Assembly (NCBI GenBank): GCA_040221975.1
Contig: JAVJWR010000007.1
Span: 62,001-126,000, forward strand
Reading direction: 5' to 3'
Length of the DNA stretch: 64,000 nt
Origin: Haliea sp040221975
Lineage (GTDB): Bacteria; Pseudomonadota; Gammaproteobacteria; Pseudomonadales; Halieaceae
A model generated the notes under the pieces. The model ran no database searches. It saw nothing but the letters and a program-made list of their open reading frames with translations, and had not been told where the DNA came from. Positions 33,188 to 40,910 of this stretch are shown piece by piece. The first letter of the stretch is position 1. Each line of letters opens with the position of its first letter. Made by a program: the position numbers and the translations under genes.

Positions 33188-34276
33188 ATGGCCAGGCGCA
33201 AGCGCGGCTTTACCACTTTCAACCTGAGCTTCCTGGACATCATGTCCTGCGGTTTCGGGGCCGTGGTGCTGGTGTTCCTGATCATTGACCACTCCATTGA
33301 AGTCCAGTCCCGTGAGCTGAACCGGGACCTGCTTTCCGAGGTCAACCTGCTGGAGGAGGATATCAGCGACGGCGAGGCCGGGCTGGTGCGGCTGCGCAAT
33401 GCCCTCGACGAGGTCGATCTGCAAATCGTCGAGGCCCGGGGCCGGGCCACACGGGTCACGGAGCAGATCAGCGAGTACGAGGCGTTGATCGCATCACTGC
33501 GGCAGGACAGCAGCGACAGCACTGACCTGGAACGGCTGAAGGCCGACATCCGGGCCCTTGAGGAGGAAGTAAAACGGCTGCGGGAATCCGCCGAGGAAAC
33601 CACCGGTCGCAGCGCGCGCGAGTTCACTGGCGACGGCAACCGCCAGTACCTGACCGGGTTGAATCTGGGCGGACGCCATATCGTCATTCTCTTCGACACC
33701 TCCGCCAGCATGCTGGCGGACCGCGTGGTCAATATCATCCGCCTGCGCAACATGGGGCCCGATCTGCAGCGCCGGGCCGAAAAATGGAGCCGGGCACTGA
33801 ATACGGTGGACTGGCTGACGGCGCAGTTGCCGGTCGGGGCCAATTACCAGGTCATCACCTTCAACACCGAAGCCCGGCCGGCGCTGGCGGGCACCGCGGG
33901 CCAGTGGCTGGAGGTCGCCAATCAACCGCAGTTGCAATCCGTCAGCAAGGCTCTGCGTGAACTGCTGCCCCAGGGCGGCACCAGCCTCGAAAACGCCTTC
34001 CTGGCCCTGAACCAGTTGAGCCCGGCACCGGACAACGTCTTCCTGATAACCGACGGTTTACCCACCCAGGGCACCAGCCCGCCCCGCGGCAACACGGTGA
34101 GCGGCAAGCAGCGCCTGGACCTGTACCAGCAGGCGATCCGGCGCTTGCCGCGCAACCTGCCGGTGAATGTCATACTGGCGCCGATGGAAGGCGACCCCAT
34201 GGCCGCCTCCGCCTTCTGGCAACTGGCCCAGGCCACCCGGGGCAGCTTCATGACGCCCTCGCGTGACTGGCCCTAG
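33188..34276 (+). CDS. VWA-domain protein with ExbD-like membrane helix, first copy (cluster gene 9)
   Basis: A 362-residue protein. A basic N terminus is followed by the motif FNLSFLDIMSCGFGAVVLVFLI (residues 11-32, cited to show the helix with D17), then a coiled coil (about 40-135) and a von Willebrand A domain (about 163-355) with an intact metal-ion site D170-T-S-A-S174 and the later TDGLP. The helix with an embedded aspartate near its cytoplasmic end is like the ion-carrying helix of ExbD/TolR/MotB. It follows the channel and gene 8 and probably inserts in the channel ring, leaving the VWA domain in the periplasm. That topology is inference. Confidence 0.82.
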   Translation: MARRKRGFTTFNLSFLDIMSCGFGAVVLVFLIIDHSIEVQSRELNRDLLSEVNLLEEDISDGEAGLVRLRNALDEVDLQIVEARGRATRVTEQISEYEALIASLRQDSSDSTDLERLKADIRALEEEVKRLRESAEETTGRSAREFTGDGNRQYLTGLNLGGRHIVILFDTSASMLADRVVNIIRLRNMGPDLQRRAEKWSRALNTVDWLTAQLPVGANYQVITFNTEARPALAGTAGQWLEVANQPQLQSVSKALRELLPQGGTSLENAFLALNQLSPAPDNVFLITDGLPTQGTSPPRGNTVSGKQRLDLYQQAIRRLPRNLPVNVILAPMEGDPMAASAFWQLAQATRGSFMTPSRDWP

Positions 34277-34285
34277 GAGCTGCTG

Positions 34286-35284
34286 ATGCGCACGCGCCGC
34301 CGCGGAATTGAAGAGTTTTCCCTGTCCTTCCTGGACGTGATCTGCTGTGGCTTCGGCGCGATCATCCTGCTGCTGATGATCACCAAGACCGTGCAACCGC
34401 AGATCATCGAGGCCTCGACCGTCAACCTGCAGGGCAAGGTAGCGGACCTGCAGGCCCAGGTGTTCGAGATTCGCGGCGAAGCCCGCATTCTCAATCGCGA
34501 CCTCAACGCACGCCGGGAGCAGCTCTCCGAGCACACCGAGCGCATCGCCATCCTGCAGGCGCAGTTGGCCGCCACCCGCTCCCGCCACGACAGTCTACAG
34601 GTCAGCAGCAACACCAACGACATTGTCTCCGAACAGCTGGCGCTGGCACGGCAGTCGCTCACCGAGGAACAGAAACGCCTGCAGGCGCGGCAGCAACAGG
34701 TCAACAACAACTATATCGGTGGCATTCCGGTCGACAGCGAGTACATTATCTTTGTGATCGACACGTCCGGCTCCATGTTCTATTACGCCTGGGAGCGCGT
34801 TCTGCGGGAACTTGAGTCGGTCCTGAGCATCTACCCTGAGGTAAAGGGTATTCAGGTGATGAACGACATGGGCGATTACATGTTCAGCCGCTATCGGGGC
34901 CAGTGGATTCCGGACACCCCGGCACGCCGCAGTGCCATCATCCAGAATCTGCGCAACTGGAACGTGTTCAGCAATTCCAGCCCGGTGGAGGGTATTACCC
35001 AGGCGATCCGGACCTTCTACGACGGCCAGAAGCGAATCAGTATCTACGTCTTCGGCGACGACTTCACCGGCGGCTCCATCAGCCAGGTACTGGGCGTTGT
35101 CGACCGCCTGAACCGGGACAGCGGCGACCAGCGCCTGATACGGATCCACGCGGTCGGCTTTCCCGTACTTTATTCGCAGGCTCCCGCCCAACAGAATACC
35201 GCGCACCGCTTCGCGGCCCTGATGAGAGAAATGACCTATCGCAATGGAGGCACCTTTGTCGGGCTCAATGACTACCGGCCCTGA
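34286..35284 (+). CDS. VWA-domain protein with ExbD-like membrane helix, second copy (cluster gene 10)
   Basis: A 332-residue paralogue of the preceding protein. The N-terminal helix motif is FSLSFLDVICCGFGA (residues 11-25) with the aspartate again at residue 17, followed by a coiled coil (about 45-140) and a VWA domain with D160-T-S-G-S164, the classic metal-ion-dependent adhesion site. The VWA domains differ much more than the helices, which suggests a heterodimer with one shared membrane function and two different ligands. AGGAG precedes ATG 34286; the next lipoprotein gene starts within its last 17 bases. Confidence 0.84.
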   Translation: MRTRRRGIEEFSLSFLDVICCGFGAIILLLMITKTVQPQIIEASTVNLQGKVADLQAQVFEIRGEARILNRDLNARREQLSEHTERIAILQAQLAATRSRHDSLQVSSNTNDIVSEQLALARQSLTEEQKRLQARQQQVNNNYIGGIPVDSEYIIFVIDTSGSMFYYAWERVLRELESVLSIYPEVKGIQVMNDMGDYMFSRYRGQWIPDTPARRSAIIQNLRNWNVFSNSSPVEGITQAIRTFYDGQKRISIYVFGDDFTGGSISQVLGVVDRLNRDSGDQRLIRIHAVGFPVLYSQAPAQQNTAHRFAALMREMTYRNGGTFVGLNDYRP

Positions 35285-35924
35285 GCGCTGGCTGGCCCCC
35301 ATCCTGCTGGCCCTGGCGCTGGCCGCCTGCGGCACCAAGCAGGTCATGGTGCAGAGCGAGTTCCCGTCACCGGTAATGAACAAATTGCCGCTGACCATCG
35401 GCGTCTGGTACGACGACGAGTTCGCCAATCACGAGTTCTTCGACGAGGCCAGCGGTCGCGCCGAATCCAGCTGGCTGGTCAATACCGGCCAGGCCCAGGT
35501 GGAGCTGTGGGACACTCTGCTCAAGGGCATGTTCCGCAAGGTAGTCTACATGAATGGCAAGCCGGGGCCAGGGCAGATGAATCCGGTGGTGGATGCGGTG
35601 CTGCTGCCTGAGGTGGACGAGCTGCAGTACGCCATCCCCGCCCATACCAATGTCAAGGTCTACGAGATCTGGATGCGCTACCGGCTGCAACTGGTCACTA
35701 CCGGCGGCGAGCCCATCGCCGACTGGACCATGCCCGCCTATGGCAAGACCCCGACCGCATTCATGCAGAGCGATGAAGGCGCGGTACGACTGGCCGCCAT
35801 TGTCGCCCTGCGGGATGCCGGCGCCCACTTCGCCAGCAGCTTTACCCGTGTGCCGGCTGTGGCGCAGTGGCTGGACAGCCTGCCCCGCGCCGGGGAACCC
35901 GCCAGACAGGGGGCGCAGCCATGA
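35268..35924 (+). CDS. Lipoprotein, unknown family (cluster gene 11)
   Basis: A 218-residue lipoprotein with lipobox LAAC (Cys21), then strands beginning KLPLTIGVWYDDEFANHEF and a helix TLLKGMFRKVVYM, ending in a Pro/Ala tail. The overall look is of a small mixed alpha/beta lipoprotein such as those that accompany CsgG-like pores, but no family was confirmed. ATG 35268 overlaps the second VWA gene by 17 bases; TTG at 35256, five bases after GGAGG, is an alternative. Its stop overlaps the next start (ATGA). Confidence 0.7.
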   Translation: MTTGPERWLAPILLALALAACGTKQVMVQSEFPSPVMNKLPLTIGVWYDDEFANHEFFDEASGRAESSWLVNTGQAQVELWDTLLKGMFRKVVYMNGKPGPGQMNPVVDAVLLPEVDELQYAIPAHTNVKVYEIWMRYRLQLVTTGGEPIADWTMPAYGKTPTAFMQSDEGAVRLAAIVALRDAGAHFASSFTRVPAVAQWLDSLPRAGEPARQGAQP

Positions 35925-36598
35925 ATCTGCGAGGTCTCGCCATCGGCGCCTGCCTGCTGCCCTGGCTGGCGGGCTGCGTCAACTCCACAGTGGACCAGAT
36001 GGTGTTCAACACACCCGGCGCCGAGGGCATCGGCGATGCCTCGGTAGTGATCCTCGGGCGTCGCCATGCCAGTGACTATGAAACCGAACCAGACTTCATC
36101 CGCTGCGTCGGCAATCATGTCTCGTCGCGGGACGAGTCCATCAGCGTGATTGGCGAACTGGAGTTCCTCAACGCGCTGTACCCGTGGTTTGAACCGCGCA
36201 CCGCACCCCTGCGGCCGGCCGACCTGGAACGGCTGCTGGAGCACGATGACGTGGCACGCACCTTCGCTAACCTGCAAACCCAGTACATGATCTGGATCGA
36301 CGGCAGCACCGTGCGCAATGACTCCGCCGGCTCCATGACCTGCGGAATCGGTCCGGGGGGCGCCGGCTGCTTTGGCTTTGGGACATGGTCCAACGACGCC
36401 AACTATGAAGCCACCATCTGGGATTTCAGCAACCGCGCTGAAGTCGGACGCATCAGCACCACTGCCAGCGGCCAGTCCTACATGCCGGCAGTAGTGGTAC
36501 CCATCCCGATCATCGCCCCGGTGCAGGGAACGGCCTGCGACAGCATCGGCGACCAGCTGCTGGAATTCCTCTCCCCGAACTACCCGGAGACACCATGA
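35921..36598 (+). CDS. Lipoprotein, unknown family (cluster gene 12)
   Basis: A 225-residue lipoprotein with lipobox LAGC (Cys19). The mature protein starts VNSTVDQMVFNTPGAEGIGDASVVILGRRH (cited in part) and has a glycine-rich tract (GIGPGGAGCFGFGTW) followed by NYEATIWDFSNRAEVGRIST, a beta-rich pattern like a small TolB/CsgG-type domain. Three further cysteines in the mature chain could form disulfides. Overlaps both neighbours by 4 bases, so translation is coupled across genes 11-13. Function unknown. Confidence 0.7.
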   Translation: MNLRGLAIGACLLPWLAGCVNSTVDQMVFNTPGAEGIGDASVVILGRRHASDYETEPDFIRCVGNHVSSRDESISVIGELEFLNALYPWFEPRTAPLRPADLERLLEHDDVARTFANLQTQYMIWIDGSTVRNDSAGSMTCGIGPGGAGCFGFGTWSNDANYEATIWDFSNRAEVGRISTTASGQSYMPAVVVPIPIIAPVQGTACDSIGDQLLEFLSPNYPETP

Positions 36599-38028
36599 GC
36601 CACGTCCTCGTCCTGCCCTTTGCCCTCGTCTCTGCCCTGCTGCTTTCTGGCCTGGGCGGCTGTGCCAGCAATCCCGCCACCGGCGGTGCCAGCGTGGTGG
36701 TCATGAGCCAGGGCAAGGAGGCGAGGATTGGCGAGGAGATGCACCAGGAGATTCTCAGGGAGGGTGCCATTTACGATGACGCCGAGTTGCAGGCCTATGT
36801 CACCCGGGTCGGCCAGCGCCTGGCCGCGGTAGCCGACCGCCCCGACATGAACTTCACTTTTACCGTGATCGACAGCCCCGACATCAATGCTTTTGCCACG
36901 CCCGGTGGTTACGTCTATATCAACCGCGGCCTGCTCGCCTATCTGGGCTCGGAAGCCGAATTGGCCGGCGTGCTGGGACACGAACTCGCCCACGTCACCG
37001 CCCGCCATGCCGCGCGCCAGCGCGCCGGCTCCATCACCACCTCGGTTCTCGCAGTTACCGCGGGCGTGCTGACCGGCAGCCGCGACATCATGGACTCCGC
37101 CGGCATGTACGGCACCGAGCTGGTGCGGGGCTATGGCCGCGAGCATGAACTGGAAGCCGACGGCCTCGGGGCCCGGTACATGCACCTGGCCGGCTATGAA
37201 CCGGACGCGCTGCTGCGGGTGATCGGCGTGCTCAAGGACCAGGAACAGTTTGCGCGCCTCAATGCCCGCGCCGCCGGCAAGCCCGCGGGCACCTACCACG
37301 GCCTCTACGCCACCCACCCGCGCAATGACCAGCGGCTACAGACCGTGATCCGCGCCGCCAACGAGTTGGACCGCGGCCAGGTACTGGAGGATCCCGCCCT
37401 GCCCGGTGAATTCCAGCGCCGTACCGATGGCCTGCCCTGGGGTCCCAGGATCCAGCGCGAGGACGACCGCTATTATCACAACAAGCTTGGCTTCAGCTTC
37501 GCCCATCCCCCCGGCTGGCAGGTCCAGAGCAGCAGCTCGGCAATCGTCGCCAGCGCCCCGGACGGCAGTGCCCGCATGACCCTGACCCTGAAGCGACCCG
37601 ATCCGGGCCAGACCACGGAACAGGCGCTGACGGCGGCGGCTGCCGGCAACCTCAGTGACGGCACAGCGCTGGAGCAGGCGGGACTGGAGGGCTATACCGC
37701 CATCGCCCGCAGTGGCGACGAGGCGCGCCGTGTGGCAGTCATCAACCACAACTGGCAGTACCTGTTCGAGGGCAAGGCGGACGACTTCAGCGCCGCTGAC
37801 AGCGCGCTGCTGGCGCTGATCGAAAGCTTCCGCCCGTTGCATCCGCAGGAGCGGCAGGCGGGCGAGCAGCGCCATGTCCGCTACATCCAGGTACCCCGCG
37901 GTGCCACCTTCGCCAGCCTCGCCGCCAGCATCCAGATCCCCGAGGCCGAGGCCCGGCTGCGGCTCCTCAACGGCTTCTACCCACGCGGCGAACCGCGGAC
38001 TGGGGACTGGATCAAGATCATTCAGTGA
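36595..38028 (+). CDS. M48-family metalloprotease lipoprotein (cluster gene 13)
   Basis: A 477-residue lipoprotein (lipobox LGGC, Cys23) with an M48 peptidase domain: zinc motif HELAH at residues 129-133 and the third ligand E187 in EADGLG. A second domain (about 275-400) follows, then a LysM-like C terminus (VPRGATFASLAASIQIP ... YPRGEPRTGDWIKI). It resembles BepA/LoiP-type periplasmic proteases that maintain outer-membrane assembly, but with added C-terminal modules, the last possibly binding peptidoglycan. As the final gene of the cluster it may process or police the lipoproteins encoded upstream; that is inference. Confidence 0.87.
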   Translation: MSHVLVLPFALVSALLLSGLGGCASNPATGGASVVVMSQGKEARIGEEMHQEILREGAIYDDAELQAYVTRVGQRLAAVADRPDMNFTFTVIDSPDINAFATPGGYVYINRGLLAYLGSEAELAGVLGHELAHVTARHAARQRAGSITTSVLAVTAGVLTGSRDIMDSAGMYGTELVRGYGREHELEADGLGARYMHLAGYEPDALLRVIGVLKDQEQFARLNARAAGKPAGTYHGLYATHPRNDQRLQTVIRAANELDRGQVLEDPALPGEFQRRTDGLPWGPRIQREDDRYYHNKLGFSFAHPPGWQVQSSSSAIVASAPDGSARMTLTLKRPDPGQTTEQALTAAAAGNLSDGTALEQAGLEGYTAIARSGDEARRVAVINHNWQYLFEGKADDFSAADSALLALIESFRPLHPQERQAGEQRHVRYIQVPRGATFASLAASIQIPEAEARLRLLNGFYPRGEPRTGDWIKIIQ

Positions 38029-38088
38029 TCACAGGAGAGCAACACCCGGTGTCGAAACGAGGGCGCTCTGGCAGGGATGGACGCCGCC

Positions 38089-38182
38089 GCGTCTGGTCCC
38101 GCGTGGGACACGCCGTGAATACATCCCTGTAGGCTCGGTGACGGCATCCATGCCGTCAACGGTCCCACGCGGGACCAGACGC
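38089..38182 (+). repeat. Structured palindromic element, copy 1
   Basis: A 94-base element. Two 21-base arms (38089-38109 and 38162-38182) are perfect reverse complements. They enclose a 52-base interior holding a conserved run GTGAATACATCCCTGTAGG and an inner 8-bp hairpin GACGGCAT-CC-ATGCCGTC (38140-38157). Copy 2 has the same interior length and loops but different arms. Confidence 0.92.
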
Positions 38183-38413
38183 ACCGCCGTCCTCACGCGC
38201 TCGAAGATTGGCACCTTGTTAGCTGGGAAACACCGCTATGCGGGGCGAAGCTGTGCCTGCGAGCGTAGTTCCTGACATGGCACACGGCAACTTGGCGAGG
38301 CTGCTCCGCCAGACGGACGCACGCACGCAGGATCAGTGCGCGAAGCAGGATTGACCGGGGCCGTGGGAAGTGAATTGCAAGGGGATTCATCGCAAAGCAG
38401 GAGCCATGTGGGG

Positions 38414-38499
38414 CGAACCTGTGCCGGGACCGTTGAGCGCATGGATGCGCGATACGAGCCTACAGGGACGTATTCACGGCGTGTCCCGGCACAGGTTCG
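38414..38499 (-). repeat. Structured palindromic element, copy 2
   Basis: An 86-base element on the opposite strand. Its 17-base arms (38414-38430 and 38483-38499) are perfect reverse complements of each other and unlike those of copy 1 except for the innermost GGGAC/GTCCC. The 52-base interior matches copy 1 except at one loop base and around the inner stem, where the changes preserve pairing (GCGCAT-CC-ATGCGC). Confidence 0.92.
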
Positions 38500-38543
38500 G
38501 CGCGCATGGTGACGGGCTACGAAGCCGCCAATACCACGAAGCT

Positions 38544-39194
38544 TTACCCGTACCGCGCATCCGCCACAAACGGATTGGTCCGCCGCTCCTGGCCGAAGGT
38601 GGAGGTGGGCCCGTGGCCCGGCACGAAGGTGATGTCATCGCCCAGCGGAAACAGGCGCTCGCGGATACTGCTGAGGAGTTGGGCGTGGTCGCCGCGGGGA
38701 AAATCGGTGCGCCCGATGGAGCCCTGGAACAGCACATCGCCGACCCAGGCGACACGCTGCTCTGCGTGCAGGAACACCACATGGCCGGGGGTATGTCCGG
38801 GGCAGTGGAATACCTGCAGGGTCTGTTCACCAACGGTGACCGTATCACCCTGCTCCAGCCAGCGGTCCGGCACGAAGGCGTCGGCGTGGGGGAACCCGGC
38901 CATCTGGCACCACTCGGGCAGCCTGGCGATCCAGAAGTCATCGGCTTTCTGCGGCCCCTCGATCTTCACCCCCAGCTGTTGCCGGAGCACATCGGCGGCG
39001 GCACAGTGGTCCATGTGGCCGTGGGTCAGCAGGATCTTCTCGATCACCACGTCCATCTTGCGCACCGCCTCCAGTATCTGCTCAATATCGCCACCGGGAT
39101 CGACTACGGCGCCGCGGCCGCTGGCCAGGCACTTGATGATGGAGCAGTTCTGCTGGTAGGCCGTGACCGGCACGATGGTCACCTGAATGGACAT
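38544..39194 (-). CDS. MBL-fold metallohydrolase (glyoxalase II-like, YcbL type)
   Basis: A 216-residue metallo-beta-lactamase-fold hydrolase. Metal ligands are in ILLTHGHMDHCAAA (THxHxDH motif), FHCPGHTPGH, WVGDVLF and the closing FVPGHGP. The length and the QQNCSIIKC opening match the YcbL-like type I or glyoxalase II-like group, which hydrolyse thioesters such as lactoylglutathione; the exact substrate is open. It starts 3 bases after the stop of the symporter gene, so the two are probably cotranscribed. Confidence 0.88.
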   Translation of the reverse strand: MSIQVTIVPVTAYQQNCSIIKCLASGRGAVVDPGGDIEQILEAVRKMDVVIEKILLTHGHMDHCAAADVLRQQLGVKIEGPQKADDFWIARLPEWCQMAGFPHADAFVPDRWLEQGDTVTVGEQTLQVFHCPGHTPGHVVFLHAEQRVAWVGDVLFQGSIGRTDFPRGDHAQLLSSIRERLFPLGDDITFVPGHGPTSTFGQERRTNPFVADARYG

Positions 39195-39197
39195 GCG

Positions 39198-40484
39198 CTA
39201 TTCCCGATTGGATTCCAGATCAGCCCGCGGGTCGTTGAAGACGGCCTCATCGAGCTGATTTTCACTTTTGCCGACAATGACGGCGACGGTGGCGTCACCG
39301 GTGACATTGACCATGGTGCGCACCATGTCCAGCAACCGGTCGACGCCGATGATGAGTGCCACACCCTCGACCGGCAGGCCAGCCTGCTCCAGCACCAGCG
39401 CCAGGGTGACCAGGCCGACCCCGGGGACACCCGCGGTGCCAATGGAGGCCAGGGTGGCCGTCAGGATAACCGTGAGGTAGGCAACCATGGACAGCTCCAC
39501 CCCGTAGACCTGGGCAATGAACACGGTGGCCACGCCCTGCATGATCGCCGTGCCGTCCATATTGATGGTGGCGCCCAGCGGCACGGTGAAGCCCCCGACC
39601 GTGTTGTGCACCCCCAGGCGATGCTCGACCGTGCGCATGGTGACCGGCAATGTGGCGCCGGAGGATGCGGTGCTGAAGGCAAAGGCCCAGACCGGACGCA
39701 TTTTGGTCAACATCACGCGCGGTGACATTCCCGAGAACAGCTTCAGCAGCAGGCTGTAATTGACCAGACCGTGGAACAGCAGTACGCCCAGGACGGTAAA
39801 AAAGTACGCGGCCAGATCCATGATTGCGCCGATGCCCATTTCCGCAAACAGTTTCGCCAGCAGGGCAAACACCCCGTAGGGCGCGAAGCTCATCAGGATG
39901 AGCACCATCTTCATGATCACCGCTTCGGTGTCGCTGAAGAAACTGGCTATCCGGCGCCCGGATTCCCCGGCGTGGGAGATGGCGTAGCCGAACAACAGGG
40001 CGAACACGATGATCTGCAGCATGTTGCCTTCCGCCATCGCCTGGATCGGGTTGGAGGGCACGATACCCACCAACACGTCCACCAGCGGCGGCGCCTTGGC
40101 GGCGACAAAATCGGCCTCCCCCGCCAACTCCACCCCCGACCCCGGGCTGATGGCCACAGCCACCAGCAGGGCCACAGTAATCGCCAGCGCGGTCGTGGCG
40201 AGGTAGAAGCCAATGGTCTTGAGGGCGATGGGCCCCATGCGCGCACTGTCGCCCAGGGCACTGGAGCCGCAAATCAGCGACACCAGTACCAGCGGCACCA
40301 CCAGCAACTTGAGCGAGGCGATAAAGATGCGGCCGATGACATCCAGGATCCCGTTGACCAGCCAGTCATTGACCACCATGCGATAGCTGTCCGCGAGCGC
40401 GGCACCACCGAGCATGACATTGAGCAGGGACCCGAGGAGAATACCCGCGACCATGCCGATGAGAATGCGATTGGTCAGGCTCAT
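39198..40484 (-). CDS. Dicarboxylate/amino acid:cation symporter (DAACS family)
   Basis: A 428-residue integral membrane transporter related to GltP/DctA. Several hydrophobic segments are evident, with the family's substrate and ion-binding motifs: the serine-rich reentrant loop in FAFSTASSGATLPVT, the NMDGTAIMQGVAT segment, and the second loop IGTAGVPGVG. It imports a dicarboxylate or acidic amino acid with Na+ or H+. Upstream on the same strand, nine bases away, is the Kazal-like lipoprotein; downstream is the MBL-fold hydrolase. Confidence 0.93.
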   Translation of the reverse strand: MSLTNRILIGMVAGILLGSLLNVMLGGAALADSYRMVVNDWLVNGILDVIGRIFIASLKLLVVPLVLVSLICGSSALGDSARMGPIALKTIGFYLATTALAITVALLVAVAISPGSGVELAGEADFVAAKAPPLVDVLVGIVPSNPIQAMAEGNMLQIIVFALLFGYAISHAGESGRRIASFFSDTEAVIMKMVLILMSFAPYGVFALLAKLFAEMGIGAIMDLAAYFFTVLGVLLFHGLVNYSLLLKLFSGMSPRVMLTKMRPVWAFAFSTASSGATLPVTMRTVEHRLGVHNTVGGFTVPLGATINMDGTAIMQGVATVFIAQVYGVELSMVAYLTVILTATLASIGTAGVPGVGLVTLALVLEQAGLPVEGVALIIGVDRLLDMVRTMVNVTGDATVAVIVGKSENQLDEAVFNDPRADLESNRE

Positions 40485-40493
40485 GATGCACTC

Positions 40494-40766
40494 TCAATCA
40501 TCGGCACAGGCTCCAGGCAGGTAGCCGACCACGCTGTCGTCGGCGCAGGCGTTGCAGGGCGAGGAATACATGCTGACGCCTCCGTCCCCAAGTCGGGCGC
40601 AGACCGGATTGTATTCCATGGTGCAGACCTGGGGCCGCGGCGAAGAGCACTGTAGCATTGGACTCTCCACGGGCGCAGGCTCGGGCGGCGGTGGTGGCGC
40701 GGATGGCTGGCTGGCACCGCAGCCTGTCAGCATTAACACCAGGATGACGGCCAATGTTCGCCGCAT
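40494..40766 (-). CDS. Small lipoprotein with Kazal-like cysteine pattern
   Basis: A 90-residue lipoprotein: signal peptide with lipobox LTGC (Cys16), a Pro-rich linker, then a compact cysteine-rich domain with five cysteines: CSSPRPQVC, NPVCARLGDGG, SPCNAC, and a final GAC. The order and the PVC motif are those of Kazal-type serine-protease-inhibitor domains, which in bacteria occur on exported proteins of unknown role. GGGGGAG lies upstream of ATG 40766. It heads a same-strand group with the symporter and MBL hydrolase. Inhibitor activity is not established. Confidence 0.72.
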   Translation of the reverse strand: MRRTLAVILVLMLTGCGASQPSAPPPPPEPAPVESPMLQCSSPRPQVCTMEYNPVCARLGDGGVSMYSSPCNACADDSVVGYLPGACADD

Positions 40767-40824
40767 CGCGCAGTTCTCCCCCAGACAAAAGCGCTAGCCT
40801 AACACTGCCGGCCGGCAAACGCAG

Positions 40825-40894
40825 CTGCGGCAGCCGTTGCTGCGGCAGCCGTTGCTGCGGCAGTCGATGCTGCGGCAGCCGTTGCTGCGGCGAT
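40825..40894. repeat. Tandem repeat, 4.7 copies of a 15-bp unit
   Basis: Units of CTGCGGCAGCCGTTG (one copy varies at two bases) lie between the divergently placed Kazal-like gene start and the pirin gene stop at 40911. No coding role is apparent. Confidence 0.95.
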
Positions 40895-40910
40895 CGGGGA
40901 CTCCCGGCTG

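Larger units (their letters stand above)
38029..38543. other. Gene-free stretch of 515 bp with structured repeats
   Basis: No credible gene was found here on either strand. The region contains two copies, in opposite orientation, of a structured palindromic element (listed separately) and a shorter 20-base direct similarity (38238-38257 against 38406-38425, two mismatches). It separates the convergent M48 protease and MBL-fold genes and could end transcription from both sides. Confidence 0.8.

Noticed and set aside
31796..33424. 542-codon open frame on the minus strand
   Set aside because: Antisense to cluster genes 7-9; glutamine- and glycine-rich composition typical of shadow frames.
31099..35284. 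Zorya-type phage defence system
   Set aside because: A MotA-like channel is present, but there is no ZorB with OmpA domain and no helicase or nuclease (ZorC-E) nearby; the partners are VWA proteins and lipoproteins.
38089..38499. Integron attC sites
   Set aside because: The copies are palindromic with conserved loops, but lack the RYYYAAC/GTTRRRY core-site pairs and the extra-helical base pattern, and no integrase or cassette array is present.
40825..40894. Short CRISPR array
   Set aside because: Units are directly adjacent with no spacers, 15 bp is too short for CRISPR repeats, and no cas gene is in the window. The same applies to the arrays at 14762 and 43842.
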